From NCBI GenBank assembly GCA_016744695.1, contig JADGDV010000011.1:1-64000 (forward strand): a DNA stretch of 64,000 bases, written 5' to 3'. Source of the DNA: Hahellaceae bacterium. Lineage in GTDB: Bacteria > Pseudomonadota > Gammaproteobacteria > Pseudomonadales > Oleiphilaceae. Positions within the stretch are counted from its first letter, which is position 1, and every line of letters starts with the position of its first letter. Below, piece after piece: positions 63,713 to 64,000 of this stretch. The notes under the pieces are model-generated. The model saw only the letters and a list, made by a program, of their open reading frames with translations, was not told where the DNA came from and did no database searches. The translations under genes and the position numbers were made by a program.

Positions 63713-64000
63713 TTAGCGTTCTAAATACTTAAGTTTATCTTCAACGCCATCCCACTCTGCCGCATCAGGCAGTGGATCTTTTTGCTCAACAATATTTGGC
63801 CAGGTCTGGCATAGCTCTGCATTAATTTCTACATAAGCTACTTGATCTGCTGGAAGCTCATCTTCAGAGAAGATTGCATTGGCAGGACATTCAGGCTCGC
63901 ACAAGGCGCAATCGATACACTCATCAGGGTCAATTACTAAAAAGTTAGGCCCTTCATAGAAACAGTCTACAGGGCACACTTCAACACAATCGGTATATTT
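63713..64000 (-). CDS. fdxA: 7Fe ferredoxin FdxA (5' end beyond the window)
   Basis: The frame is open to the window edge and begins [20 protein letters not shown], so the first residues, including the leading cysteines, are missing. The second cluster ligands are in [14 protein letters not shown]. The C-terminal extension ([20 protein letters not shown]) is the usual proteobacterial FdxA tail. It carries a [3Fe-4S] and a [4Fe-4S] cluster; the electron-transfer partner is unknown. Confidence 0.92.
   Translation of the reverse strand, partial: KYTDCVEVCPVDCFYEGPNFLVIDPDECIDCALCEPECPANAIFSEDELPADQVAYVEINAELCQTWPNIVEQKDPLPDAAEWDGVEDKLKYLER

Overview
The window comes from an AT-rich gammaproteobacterium, most likely a marine Oceanospirillales/Alteromonadales-type species. 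The evidence is a conserved core block with gammaproteobacterial order: map-glnD-dapC-yffB-dapD-dapE-rlmA on the minus strand, divergent from rpsB-tsf-pyrH-frr-uppS-cdsA-dxr-rseP-bamA-skp-lpxD-fabZ-lpxA-lpxB-rnhB on the plus strand. SlyX, RlmA and a type VI secretion (T6SS) cluster fit the same class. The genus cannot be fixed from the sequence alone.

Positions 1-7,400 are accessory DNA. The window opens inside a group II intron: domain V and domain VI are legible, and the intron ends at about 91. The downstream reading frame is the 3' exon of an Rpn/PD-(D/E)XK nuclease gene. Two HepT/MntA-like (HI0074/HI0073) toxin-antitoxin modules, a lipoprotein, two family-2 glycosyltransferases (the second broken by one amber codon), a Wzz chain-length regulator, a chimeric remnant of a third HI0074 gene and a DUF4160/DUF2442 pair follow.

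Positions 7,400-29,900 are a surface-polysaccharide (O-antigen or capsule) locus. Seven tightly packed genes form a legionaminic-acid-type nonulosonate pathway (legB-legC-legH-legI-legG-ptmE-legF). After them come a Wzx flippase, a two-gene L-deoxyaminosugar module (FnlA/CapE-like plus RmlD-like), a GT2, a Wzy-like polymerase and a sialyltransferase-like protein. Next is a rearranged stretch with three states of one epimerase gene (truncated, intact, internally deleted) alternating with two about 90% identical RelB/YafQ modules. A PglC-like initiating sugar transferase, WbpM and ManC complete the locus. Two more MNT-HEPN modules and a second DUF4160/DUF2442 pair lie among the genes around WbpM and ManC. 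In all there are eight apparently intact toxin-antitoxin-like modules in about 30 kb.

Positions 30,400-37,800 hold part of a type VI secretion cluster (PAAR, tssA, tssB, tssC, tssE, tssF, tssG). Membrane-complex, Hcp, VgrG and ClpV genes are absent. tssA has a good sigma-70 promoter and a tiny overlapping leader ORF. SlyX, a membrane-anchored cold-shock-domain protein and small hypothetical genes separate this from the core genome.

Positions 39,600-64,000 are core metabolism: lysine/diaminopimelate synthesis, nitrogen signalling (GlnD), methionine aminopeptidase, translation factors, UMP kinase, isoprenoid, phospholipid and undecaprenyl synthesis, outer-membrane assembly and lipid A synthesis. 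A DUF4124 protein and the incomplete fdxA gene lie at the right edge. Local oddities are a 12-base C tract inside dapC, REP-like palindromes in the leaders of tssC and dapE, and a small inverted-repeat element between uppS and cdsA.
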